The position numbers and the translations under genes were made by a program. A stretch of DNA of 9,424 nt, taken from an uncultured Muribaculaceae bacterium. GTDB taxonomy: Bacteria; Bacteroidota; Bacteroidia; Bacteroidales; Muribaculaceae. Positions 1-6,873 of this stretch are shown piece by piece. The number at the start of each line of letters is the position of its first letter. Positions within the stretch are counted from its first letter, which is position 1. The stretch spans positions 1 through 9,424 of the forward strand of contig CAJUHX010000071.1 of NCBI GenBank assembly GCA_910586455.1. The letters run 5' to 3'. The notes below the pieces were generated by a model. The model worked only from the letters and a program-made list of their open reading frames with translations. It had not been told where the DNA came from and made no database searches.

Positions 1-650
1 GTGATGATCTTGCCCGAACCTTCGCACTCCGGACATATTACCTGCGACTGCATCGCGCCGAAGATTGAGTTCTGCACCTGAGTAATCGAACCGGTGCCGT
101 GGCAGGTGTTGCAGGTAGCGAATGCCATTCCGTCTTTGGCGCCGGTGCCGTTACAGTGTTCACACTTTACGTAAGTAGGAATTTTCAGAGTCTTGTCGAC
201 ACCCTTAGCGATATCCTCAAGCGACATTTTCACACGTATGCGCAGGTCGGTACCGCGGCGCTGGCGGGCACGGGCACGTGTACGGCCTCCTGTTGCGCCG
301 CCGAATCCGCCGCCCATATCCATGTGGCCGCCGAATATATCTCCGAACATGGAGAAGATATCGTCCATCGACATACCTCCGCCACTGAAGCCATAGCTGC
401 CGCCACCGCCGGGGAAGCCCTGCGGACCCATATTGTGGCCGAACTGGTCGTAGCGCTGGCGCTTTTCGTCGTTGGAAAGCACATCGTATGCCTCGGCAGC
501 CTCCTTGAATTTCTCCTCGGCCTCCTTGTCGCCCGGATTTTTATCAGGATGATATTTGATGGCCATCTTTCGATAGGCCTTTTTTATTTCGTCGGCGGTG
601 GCGTTCTTTGTCACGCCGAGAACTTCATAGTAATCTCGTTTTTCGCTCAT
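1..650 (-). CDS. dnaJ: Chaperone protein DnaJ (Hsp40), N-terminal 216 residues, cut by the window edge
   Basis: DnaJ is the cytoplasmic J-domain co-chaperone that delivers unfolded clients to DnaK and stimulates its ATPase. The start codon is at 650-648, and the protein opens MSEKRDYYEVLGV. The J domain covers about residues 5-70, with the essential HPD triad at 34-36. A Gly/Phe-rich linker follows at about 71-125 and contains the usual DDIF and GDIF segments. The zinc-binding region shows three of its four CxxCxGxG motifs: CEHCNGTG (163-170), CNTCHGTG (180-187) and CPECEGSG (206-213). The fourth motif and the C-terminal substrate-binding domains lie beyond position 1. The reading frame is intact to the edge. 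The gene sits 22 nt downstream of grpE on the same strand, so the two are probably co-transcribed. The full J, G/F and zinc layout excludes a simple J-domain protein or CbpA. Confidence 0.97.
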   Translation of the reverse strand, partial: MSEKRDYYEVLGVTKNATADEIKKAYRKMAIKYHPDKNPGDKEAEEKFKEAAEAYDVLSNDEKRQRYDQFGHNMGPQGFPGGGGSYGFSGGGMSMDDIFSMFGDIFGGHMDMGGGFGGATGGRTRARARQRRGTDLRIRVKMSLEDIAKGVDKTLKIPTYVKCEHCNGTGAKDGMAFATCNTCHGTGSITQVQNSIFGAMQSQVICPECEGSGKII

Positions 651-672
651 GTCAGCCGTGATGTAGAAATTA

Positions 673-1257
673 TTATTCGCCTACGGCCACTTTTGCATGG
701 CGCAGAACCTTGTCGTTGATGGTATAGCCTTTCTGGGTGGTGTCTATCACCTTGCCTTTAAGGTCTTCGCTCGGAGCCGGTATAGTAGCGATTGCTTCGT
801 GAAGGTCGGCATCGAAGTCCATGCCGGTCGATTCCATGGCTTTGACACCGTTCTGTTCGAGGTACTTAACCAGTTTGTTGTAAATCAACTCCATGCCTTC
901 GCGAATGGCATTCGGGTCTTCGCTGTCGCGAGTAGCCTCAAGGCCTCGTTCAAAATCATCGACAATCGGAAGCAGACCGGCCAGAACCTTTTCGTTGCCG
1001 TTTTTGAGCAGGTCTTCTTTCTCACGACGCACACGTTTGCGGAAGTTGTCGAAGTCGGCCATAAGAAACATATAGTCTTTCTTCTCCTTCTCAACAGCCG
1101 CCTGAGCTTCGTCGAGCTGCTTGCGCAGTGCTTCCATCTCGCCAAGTTCATCATTCAGGGCATCGGCAAGTTCAGTCTGTTCGTTATCGGTATCCAGAAT
1201 ATCGTCCACTACTTCGGGTTCTTCCTGGGGCTTTTGATTATGTTTGTCGTATTTCAT
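673..1257 (-). CDS. grpE: GrpE, nucleotide exchange factor of DnaK
   Basis: GrpE is the cytoplasmic dimeric factor that releases ADP from DnaK in the DnaK-DnaJ-GrpE folding cycle. The protein has 194 residues, close to the family norm. Residues 1-35 are acidic and probably disordered. Residues 36-90 form the charged long-helix/coiled-coil region, including the family segment DFDNFRKRVRREKEDLL. A helical dimerisation part follows, and residues 140-194 form the beta domain. The C-terminal signature is clear: LHEAIATIP at 152-160, then GYTINDKVLRHAKVAV at 177-192. I chose the start at 1257-1255 (MKYDKHNQ). The frame stays open upstream to 1356, but that extra stretch (MACFCFYYK...) is Cys- and aromatic-rich, unlike GrpE, and AT-rich like intergenic DNA. 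No strong Shine-Dalgarno is visible. dnaJ follows 22 nt after the stop. Confidence 0.96.
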   Translation of the reverse strand: MKYDKHNQKPQEEPEVVDDILDTDNEQTELADALNDELGEMEALRKQLDEAQAAVEKEKKDYMFLMADFDNFRKRVRREKEDLLKNGNEKVLAGLLPIVDDFERGLEATRDSEDPNAIREGMELIYNKLVKYLEQNGVKAMESTGMDFDADLHEAIATIPAPSEDLKGKVIDTTQKGYTINDKVLRHAKVAVGE

Positions 1258-1297
1258 ATTTTTTTTAGTATGTTTTATCGAGTTGTGTAATGCAAAA

Positions 1298-1310
1298 ACT
1301 TTGCCAAAGT
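1298..1310. repeat. 13-nt palindrome upstream of grpE
   Basis: ACTTTG and CAAAGT flank a single central base, 41 nt upstream of the grpE start codon. Read on the grpE strand, the sequence TCACTTTG (1312-1305) differs by one base from the Bacteroidota -7 consensus TAnnTTTG, and the palindrome overlaps it. No well-spaced TTTG/TTG -33 element was found upstream, so a promoter is only a possibility. The rest of the 116-nt grpE-comEC gap is A/T-rich and I see nothing else in it, including no convincing terminator for comEC. Confidence 0.35.
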
Positions 1311-1373
1311 GACGCACTCTGGCAAGTATTTTATAATAAAAACAAAAACAAGCCAATAACGTTCAACGTCGTT

Positions 1374-3395
1374 TTACCATTGCAACCTGAATGTGCTGTC
1401 AGCGGCATTATGAACGGCAAATCCGGCTTTGCGGCAGTCTGTTTCGTAGCGTCTGCGCCGTTTTTTCGACAGGCCCGATGTGAGAATCACACACCGCGGA
1501 CTCATCTTCTGTACCAATTCGGCGATATCCAGATTTTTATTCGTGCCTACCACTACATAATCCGCTTGCAGCGGTATGATATCGTCGGCATCTCTTGCTA
1601 TCCACAGAGTATATGGACCGGCATGGAGCAGGCTGCCATTGCGTCCGAAGCCATCGGCACGCATGTCGACACTGTCGCACAGACTGAAATTGCCGTGGCA
1701 GCGACGCATCCTCAGCCATGTTTCGTAGCGCCTGCTGCATGCCGACAATGTCACATGAGTGGCAGGCGCGCGGCCTTCGCAATACAGCATGGCTGCTTCG
1801 CCCTGACGCATTATTACACGGGTTTCGGCGCTGTGAGAGGGTATGTACAGCTCGCCGTATGGATTCTCTTCGGCAAAGACTCTCTGCGCCCCGAGTGAAA
1901 GCAATACACATATTGCCGCCATAATCCACGGCAGATGTCTGCGACGGTTCAGCGCCACAGCCGCAAGGATAATTGCCATAGCAAGCAGCAATGCCGTAAT
2001 GGTTGTTGGATACAGCCCGGCGATTTCGGTTTGAGGCAAGCCGGCAAGCATGCGACAAAAACGGTCGGCCAAGCTGTATAGCCCGTCGAGGGTCCATACC
2101 AGTATTCCGCAACTGCCGCCACTTACAGCAATCAGCGACAGTACAGCTCCTCCGCCGATTATAAGCGACGACATCAGTGTTATAACCGCATTGGCCGGAA
2201 GAAAGAGCAGCGGAAAGCTATGGAAGTACATGGCCGATACCACAGCTGTGCCGAGTACTGCCGCCACGGGTACTGTGATTATCGACATAAGCAGATGCGG
2301 CCACCTGCGCCGTCGGCTGAACGGGTTCAGCTGCTCGGCGAATGCCATCAGTCCTGCTACGGCAGTGAACGACAGCTGGAATCCCGGCGAATACAGCAGC
2401 CCCGGATTCCACACGAGCATCACCAGCGCGGCGGCGGCCAGTGTGTTGAATCCCACACCCTGCCGCTGCATCATTTTGCCGCCAAGTGCTATACTCAGCA
2501 TCAGGGCCGCCCTGACTGCCGAAGCCGGCATGCCGCTGACAAGTACATAAAACCACACTGCTGCCAATATCGCTACATGACGCCATCGTGCGTACCTGCG
2601 CCACAGACGCAGCGGATACAGAAGCAGTGAAGCCAGTCCGGCGAACAGCGCCACATGGAAACCACTCAGGGCCAGCAGATGAGCCAGACCAAGGGTACGG
2701 AATGTTTCGCGGACTTCGGGCGATAGGTTATTGTCGTCGCCGCATACAGTGGCTACTAAAAAATCGGCGGTGCGTTCGCTCAGCCCCGATAGATATATGG
2801 CATCGGCCAGATTGTTGCGGTATTGCCGCAGGCGTTCACCGATGCCGCTGCCTGGGGTGACTACGCAGAAGCCGTCGCTCCCGGCAGTCATAATGGCCGA
2901 AACGCGGTCAACGGCAGCAAAGGCAGCATAGTCGGTTTCGTATGGGAGTCCGTCGAATTTAGCAGCATCGCGCAGATAGCCTTCAGCATGTACTCGCGAC
3001 CCTATGCCGGCCTCATCGGCATGACACAGGAGTGAAATCCATATCCGCACAGAACTGTCGAGCCCCACACCACCGATAGTATCTGCGGCAACAAGCAGAC
3101 GGCTGTAGTCGCCCGACGGTACTATGCGCAGGACTTCGGCACTCAGCTTCACTTTGCTGCCGTGCATGCTCGCAGGCAATGAAGCCGGTGCATGTACCGA
3201 GGCGCAAAACCATCCGGCGGCAATAGCCAGAACACCAAAGGTGTAGAATCTGTCCGGGAAGTACAGCAGCGCTACGCACACCGCGGTTATTATGGATATC
3301 AGATACCATTCCACACCAAAACCATACAGCAGGATTCCTGCCATGTACCCTATTGTTACGGGTACGACGGGAATCCTGCTGTATGGGGCTTTCAT
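1374..3395 (-). CDS. comEC: ComEC/Rec2-family DNA-uptake membrane protein, without a recognisable C-terminal metallo-beta-lactamase domain
   Basis: ComEC/Rec2 proteins form the inner-membrane channel that passes single-stranded DNA into the cytoplasm during natural transformation. The product has 673 residues. Hydrophobic segments at about 10-65 are followed by a soluble DUF4131-like/OB-type region at about 80-180. The Competence core spans about 210-480, with the hallmark HLLALSGFHVALFAG (239-253) and PGFQLSFTAVAGL (337-349) among many membrane segments. A last hydrophobic stretch lies at 489-508, and a soluble tail of about 165 residues follows. That tail has no HxHxDH motif, so the nuclease-like metallo-hydrolase domain of longer ComEC proteins is missing or degenerate. 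The start at 3395 fits the family's N-terminal pattern (RIPVVPVTIGYMAGILL) and lies 12 nt after the upstream stop; Met18 is the next possible start. Codons 4-25 contain a 17-bp perfect inverted repeat. Whether this organism is transformable cannot be told from here. Confidence 0.9.
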   Translation of the reverse strand: MKAPYSRIPVVPVTIGYMAGILLYGFGVEWYLISIITAVCVALLYFPDRFYTFGVLAIAAGWFCASVHAPASLPASMHGSKVKLSAEVLRIVPSGDYSRLLVAADTIGGVGLDSSVRIWISLLCHADEAGIGSRVHAEGYLRDAAKFDGLPYETDYAAFAAVDRVSAIMTAGSDGFCVVTPGSGIGERLRQYRNNLADAIYLSGLSERTADFLVATVCGDDNNLSPEVRETFRTLGLAHLLALSGFHVALFAGLASLLLYPLRLWRRYARWRHVAILAAVWFYVLVSGMPASAVRAALMLSIALGGKMMQRQGVGFNTLAAAALVMLVWNPGLLYSPGFQLSFTAVAGLMAFAEQLNPFSRRRRWPHLLMSIITVPVAAVLGTAVVSAMYFHSFPLLFLPANAVITLMSSLIIGGGAVLSLIAVSGGSCGILVWTLDGLYSLADRFCRMLAGLPQTEIAGLYPTTITALLLAMAIILAAVALNRRRHLPWIMAAICVLLSLGAQRVFAEENPYGELYIPSHSAETRVIMRQGEAAMLYCEGRAPATHVTLSACSRRYETWLRMRRCHGNFSLCDSVDMRADGFGRNGSLLHAGPYTLWIARDADDIIPLQADYVVVGTNKNLDIAELVQKMSPRCVILTSGLSKKRRRRYETDCRKAGFAVHNAADSTFRLQW
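3322..3386 (-). repeat. 17-bp perfect inverted repeat (long hairpin) in the first codons of comEC
   Basis: CCATACAGCAGGATTCC at 3322-3338 is the exact reverse complement of 3370-3386. Between the arms, GTACCC (3345-3350) and GGGTAC (3360-3365) can pair again around a 9-nt loop, with a 6/4-nt internal loop separating the two stems. That gives about 23 possible base pairs within 65 nt. On the comEC mRNA the hairpin begins at nucleotide +10, inside the footprint of an initiating ribosome. Both arms are translated, as codons 4-9 and 20-25. There is no T-run after it, so it does not look like a terminator. Confidence 0.85.
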
Positions 3396-3407
3396 TATGT
3401 TTTGCGC

Positions 3408-4397
3408 TTAGGGTATCGTAGCCTCTACTACAAACAGGCTGCCTACGCCTATTACAATCCATAGCAGCACAGCCAGAAGCAACGGCTTGATGCCAACCTG
3501 CTTTACTGTGGCCAGCGACAGCGAGGCGCCGATCATAAACAGGGTCACCACCATGCCGCGTTTGGCAATCCACACCATAGTGTCTACAAACCACTCGGGT
3601 ATGGGCAGATAGGTGTTTGCAACCATGGCGAGAATGAATATGAATATAAACCAGGGTATGGAAATCTTACTGCCCTTTTCGCGGAATATAAACATGGTGG
3701 CAAGGGCAAGCGGAATAATCCACAGGGCACGGGTGAGTTTAATCAGTGTGGCAATCTGCAGAGCTTCCTCGCCGAAGCTTTCACCTGCACCCACCACCGA
3801 CGAAGTGTCGTGGATGGCAATGGCTGCCCATGTGCCGAACTGCTGCTGGCTCATGTCGAGCAGGTGGCCAATCGGCGGGAATATAAACAGAGCTATAGCA
3901 TTGAGTATGAAAATAACACCCAGCGACACAGCCATTTCATTTTCATTAGCCTTCAGCACCGGACCTACCGCTGCAATTGCCGAACCGCCGCAGATGGCCG
4001 TGCCCGACGAAATCAGGTAACTGGTCTTGCGGTTGATGTGCAGCCAGTAGCCGCCCAGAACACCGAGTGCCATTACGCCTACCACGCTTACTACAGTAAA
4101 CATCATGCCCTCGGAACCCGATTTGAGCGATTCCTGCAGATTCATGTTAAAGCCGAGGCAGACCACTGCTACCTGCAGCAGATATTTCGAACATTTTTTG
4201 TTGAATTTCGGGCACGGGTTCTTCATGCAGAAAGCAAACACAAGGCCTGCTAAAAGCGCCAGCGGTGCGTTTACTATCGGAAGCCCGAGTTTATCCCAAG
4301 GGATTAGAATAATCGCTATCGCTGCCACATAGATAATCAACGGCCGGTTGATAGCTGTTTTTTCTTCGTTCAGATTGATTCCTTTTTTTTCTTTCAT
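3408..4397 (-). CDS. YeiH/UPF0324-family integral membrane protein, putative anion (sulfate) exporter
   Basis: The 329-residue protein belongs to the YeiH family (Cons_hypoth698, UPF0324), annotated as putative sulfate exporters although transport has been little tested. After a charged N-terminus (1-17) there are about ten hydrophobic segments, near 19-33, 42-57, 72-84, 99-117, 156-174, 189-204, 220-237, 248-262, 281-297 and 304-324. Family motifs are present: SSGTAICGGSAIAAVGPV (130-147), AIHDTSSVVGAG (194-205) and KLTRALWIIP (220-229). Length is near that of the family (about 330-350). The start at 4397-4395 lies 13 nt after the aroE stop, and the stop is 12 nt before comEC, so the three are probably one transcript. 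The pairing does not reveal a substrate. Family assignment is firm; sulfate as substrate is only the annotation tradition. Confidence 0.9.
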   Translation of the reverse strand: MKEKKGINLNEEKTAINRPLIIYVAAIAIILIPWDKLGLPIVNAPLALLAGLVFAFCMKNPCPKFNKKCSKYLLQVAVVCLGFNMNLQESLKSGSEGMMFTVVSVVGVMALGVLGGYWLHINRKTSYLISSGTAICGGSAIAAVGPVLKANENEMAVSLGVIFILNAIALFIFPPIGHLLDMSQQQFGTWAAIAIHDTSSVVGAGESFGEEALQIATLIKLTRALWIIPLALATMFIFREKGSKISIPWFIFIFILAMVANTYLPIPEWFVDTMVWIAKRGMVVTLFMIGASLSLATVKQVGIKPLLLAVLLWIVIGVGSLFVVEATIP

Positions 4398-4410
4398 TTT
4401 GGTTTATAAT

Positions 4411-5166
4411 TTATAATCTGAAAATGCGCCACGACTCAAAAGCCTGCAGAAGCAGCATTTCAAGGCCGTTTTTTATTTCGGCTCCTTGCTCCGAGGCAAG
4501 ACGCATGAATTCGGTTATTTCGGGGTTGTACACCAGGTCGTATGCCAGATGGTCGGGCGTGAACAGTCCGTAAGGCATAGGAGGGGCCTCGCCTATATGC
4601 GGATACATACCCAATGGCGTGGCGTTTACAACAATCCTATGCTCGTCCATCACGGCGGCATCAATGTCGGTATAGCTTATATGTCCGGGGCCGGGCCGAC
4701 GCGACACAAGGGTAGCTTTCAGCCCCAGACGTTCGAATCCGGCCATACATGCGGTCGCTGCTCCGCCGGTGCCCAGTATCAGAGCCGCCTTACGGCCTTT
4801 GAGCACAGGCTCCAGCGAGTCGGCAAAGCCCGGCACATCGCTGTTATAGCCTTTCATTACCGGATTTTTGCCGGGGTGCCGGATAATCTTTATTACATTA
4901 ACAGCCTGAACTTTGTCGGCGAGAGGGTCAAGCGATTCCATCATCGGAATCACATCGCGCTTATAAGGGCTTGTGACATTCAGGCCTGACAATGCCGGAT
5001 ATTCGGCCAGAAGCCGTGGCAACTCCACCACAGAGTCGATTTCGAAATTCAGATAATGGGCATCGATGCCCTCGGCTTCGAACTTGCGGTTGAAAAAATC
5101 GGCAGATAACGAATGGCCAAGAGGTTTGCCTATAAGGCCGTATAGTTTCTTGTAAGCGTATGCCAT
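4411..5166 (-). CDS. aroE: Shikimate dehydrogenase (NADP+)
   Basis: AroE reduces 3-dehydroshikimate to shikimate with NADPH, a cytoplasmic step of chorismate and aromatic amino acid synthesis. The protein has 251 residues, slightly shorter than the usual 270 or so. The N-terminal substrate domain shows LIGKPLGHSLS (11-21), with the shikimate-binding serines, and NVTSPYK (63-69), ending in catalytic Lys69. Asn90 (in AVNVI) and Asp110 (in GYNSD) are the other expected active-site residues. The Rossmann domain has the glycine-rich loop LGTGGAA (131-137), then NATPLGM (181-187), DLVYNP (210-215) and the C-terminal NGLEMLLLQA (233-242). The usual NTD is NSD here, a mild change that keeps the hydroxyl. 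The start MAYAYKKLYGLIG at 5166 is the natural family start. A -7 promoter element lies 16 nt upstream. The gene is first in the aroE-yeiH-comEC group and divergent from guaB. Confidence 0.95.
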   Translation of the reverse strand: MAYAYKKLYGLIGKPLGHSLSADFFNRKFEAEGIDAHYLNFEIDSVVELPRLLAEYPALSGLNVTSPYKRDVIPMMESLDPLADKVQAVNVIKIIRHPGKNPVMKGYNSDVPGFADSLEPVLKGRKAALILGTGGAATACMAGFERLGLKATLVSRRPGPGHISYTDIDAAVMDEHRIVVNATPLGMYPHIGEAPPMPYGLFTPDHLAYDLVYNPEITEFMRLASEQGAEIKNGLEMLLLQAFESWRIFRL

Positions 5167-5182
5167 GGCAGAAAATTTTGTG

Positions 5183-5190
5183 CAAAGTTA
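5183..5190 (-). promoter_or_regulatory. Candidate -7 promoter element for aroE
   Basis: Read on the minus strand, this is TAACTTTG, an exact match to the Bacteroidota -7 consensus TAnnTTTG, followed by C as is often seen. A TTTG at 5219-5216 could serve as -33, but the 25-nt spacer is longer than usual. Transcription from here would leave only about ten bases of leader before the aroE ATG. Confidence 0.5.
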
Positions 5191-5207
5191 CAAAAAGTAG
5201 CGTTTAC

Positions 5208-5241
5208 TTGTATGTCAAATAAATAAAAATTCGTAACTTTG
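5208..5241 (+). promoter_or_regulatory. guaB: Candidate promoter for guaB (TTG ... TAACTTTG)
   Basis: TAACTTTG at 5234-5241 matches the Bacteroidota -7 consensus TAnnTTTG exactly. A TTG at 5208-5210 could be the -33 element, with a 23-nt spacer that is slightly long. Transcription would begin a few bases after 5241 and give a leader of about 65 nt. This box covers the GTG at 5241 that would otherwise extend the guaB frame, which supports starting guaB at 5313. Confidence 0.55.
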
Positions 5242-5254
5242 TGGGCAATAAAAA

Positions 5255-5291
5255 CGGCAGACTTGTCTACCGACCGTATATCAATCGATAT
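5255..5291 (+). other. guaB 5' leader with two small potential hairpins
   Basis: CGG-C-AGA (5255-5261) can pair with TCT-A-CCG (5266-5272) around a 4-nt loop with one C/A mismatch. ATATC (5278-5282) can pair with GATAT (5287-5291) around 4 nt. Both are weak, neither has a T-run, and neither resembles a purine riboswitch. The remainder of the leader is A/T-rich, as is common before Bacteroidota start codons. Confidence 0.25.
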
Positions 5292-5312
5292 CACATATAT
5301 AAAAATAATAAT

Positions 5313-6791
5313 ATGTCGTTTATTGCTGACCGCGTAAAAATGGAAGGACTCACCTTTGACGATGTCCTCCTTATTCCGGCTTATTCGGAAGTACTCCCTC
5401 GTGACGTAAAACTTACAACTCGTTTCTCGCGCAACATCACCTTGAACGTGCCCTTGGTTTCAGCCGCCATGGATACTGTAACCGAAGCACAGCTGGCTAT
5501 TGCCATCGCCCGTGAAGGCGGCATAGGTGTAATCCACAAAAATATGCCTATTGCCGAGCAGGCCCGCCAGGTACATGCGGTGAAGCGTGCAGAAAACGGT
5601 ATGATTTATGACCCCGTGACAATTCTGCGCGGTTCTTCAGTAAAAGACGCCCTCGACATGATGGAGGAATATCACATTGGCGGTATTCCTGTTGTGGATG
5701 AAAACGGCATGCTCGTTGGCATCGTCACCAACCGCGACCTCCGCTTTGAGTCCAACCTCGGACGCCCTATCGACGAGGTTATGACTTCGAAAGATATTAT
5801 CACCACCGACCAGAGCACCAACCTTGAGGAAGCCTCCCGCATACTGCAGCGACACAAAATCGAGAAACTGCCCGTTGTCGATTCCAAGGGAAAACTCGTG
5901 GGACTGGTGACTTACAAGGATATAACCAAAGCCAAGGACAAACCCAACGCCTGCAAGGACGCTCTCGGACGCCTGCGCGTGGCAGCCGGTATCGGTGTCA
6001 CTCCCGACTCTATGGACCGCGCCGAAGCCCTCGTTGCAGCCGGCGTCGACGCTCTGGTAATCGACACCGCCCACGGCCACAGCAAAGGTGTGATAGGAGT
6101 GCTTCGTGCCGTAAAGGAAAAATACCCCCACATTGACGTGGTAGTGGGTAACATCGCTACCGGCGACGCCGCCAAATATCTTGTTGAAAACGGCGCCGAC
6201 GGTGTAAAAGTTGGCATTGGCCCGGGTTCGATATGCACCACCCGCGTAATAGCAGGTGTGGGTGTACCCCAGTTATCGGCTGTTTACGATGTAGCCAAGG
6301 CTCTGGCAGGCACGGGTGTGCCTCTGATTGCCGACGGCGGCATTCGCTATTCGGGCGATATCGTAAAAGCACTCGCGGCAGGCGCACATTCCGTAATGCT
6401 CGGCGGCATGCTGGCCGGCGTGGAGGAATCGCCCGGTGACACCATCATCTACAATGGCCGTAAATACAAATCATACCGTGGCATGGGCTCGCTCGAGGCC
6501 ATGGAGAAGGGTTCGAAAGACCGCTATTTCCAAGGCAACGAAACCGACGCCAAGAAACTCGTGCCGGAAGGCATCGCAGCCCGCGTACCCTACAAAGGCC
6601 TGCTCTACGAAGTGGTATACCAGATGCTTGGCGGCCTGCGTGCCGGTATGGGCTATTGCGGCGCCGCCGACATCGAAGCCCTGCATAACGCCAAATTCAC
6701 CCGCATCACCAATGCCGGCGTTGCAGAAAGCCATCCGCACGATGTGGCCATCACATCGGAAGCTCCCAACTACAGCGCTTCGCAGCGCTAA
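5313..6791 (+). CDS. guaB: Inosine-5'-monophosphate dehydrogenase
   Basis: GuaB oxidises IMP to XMP with NAD+, the committed step of guanine nucleotide synthesis, as a cytoplasmic tetramer. The protein has 492 residues, the usual length. The catalytic barrel begins with GLTFDDVLLIPAYSEVLP (12-29). Two CBS domains (about 98-150 and 157-206) are inserted in it and probably bind adenine/guanine nucleotides as an allosteric module. Active-site features are complete: DTAHGH (251-256), the catalytic loop GIGPGSICTTR (301-311) with nucleophile Cys308, phosphate-binding DGGIRYSGD (341-349), the flap at YRGMGS (388-393), and the Arg404-Tyr405 pair in SKDRYFQ. The frame remains open upstream to a GTG at 5241, but MSFIADRV at 5313 is the family start and the GTG lies in the promoter. 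A strong terminator follows 15 nt after the stop. Gene content around it does not form a purine operon. Confidence 0.98.
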   Translation: MSFIADRVKMEGLTFDDVLLIPAYSEVLPRDVKLTTRFSRNITLNVPLVSAAMDTVTEAQLAIAIAREGGIGVIHKNMPIAEQARQVHAVKRAENGMIYDPVTILRGSSVKDALDMMEEYHIGGIPVVDENGMLVGIVTNRDLRFESNLGRPIDEVMTSKDIITTDQSTNLEEASRILQRHKIEKLPVVDSKGKLVGLVTYKDITKAKDKPNACKDALGRLRVAAGIGVTPDSMDRAEALVAAGVDALVIDTAHGHSKGVIGVLRAVKEKYPHIDVVVGNIATGDAAKYLVENGADGVKVGIGPGSICTTRVIAGVGVPQLSAVYDVAKALAGTGVPLIADGGIRYSGDIVKALAAGAHSVMLGGMLAGVEESPGDTIIYNGRKYKSYRGMGSLEAMEKGSKDRYFQGNETDAKKLVPEGIAARVPYKGLLYEVVYQMLGGLRAGMGYCGAADIEALHNAKFTRITNAGVAESHPHDVAITSEAPNYSASQR

Positions 6792-6806
6792 TAAGGCAAT
6801 ATATAT

Positions 6807-6858
6807 AATAAGAGTCGTGGTTCCTGATTCATTTTGATGCCGCGACTCTTATTTTTTT
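6807..6858 (+). terminator. Intrinsic terminator after guaB
   Basis: A stem of about 15 bp, with two G/T wobbles, pairs 6807-6821 with 6839-6853. The core is AAGAGTCG (6810-6817) against CGACTCTT (6843-6850). A run of seven T at 6852-6858 follows. It starts 15 nt after the guaB stop and should separate guaB from the next gene. Confidence 0.9.
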
Positions 6859-6873
6859 ATATCACTGCATAAT

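Noticed and set aside
1311..1317. GAGTGCG on the grpE strand, resembling half of a CIRCE heat-shock operator
   Set aside because: The partner half (TTAGCACTC nine bases upstream) is absent, so there is no HrcA-type inverted repeat.
1258..1356. 33-residue N-terminal extension of GrpE
   Set aside because: The sequence is AT-rich and Cys/aromatic-rich, unlike GrpE N-termini, while MKYDKHNQ at 1257 opens directly into the usual acidic tail.
1325..1373. Terminator after comEC
   Set aside because: Only a 4-bp stem near T-rich minus-strand sequence can be drawn, too weak to call.
5241..5312. GTG start giving IMP dehydrogenase 24 extra residues
   Set aside because: The GTG overlaps the candidate -7 box, and the family begins at MSFIAD (5313).
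5242..5312. A purine riboswitch in the guaB leader
   Set aside because: The leader is about 70 nt, with only two short hairpins. The three-way junction and conserved core of purine riboswitches are not there.
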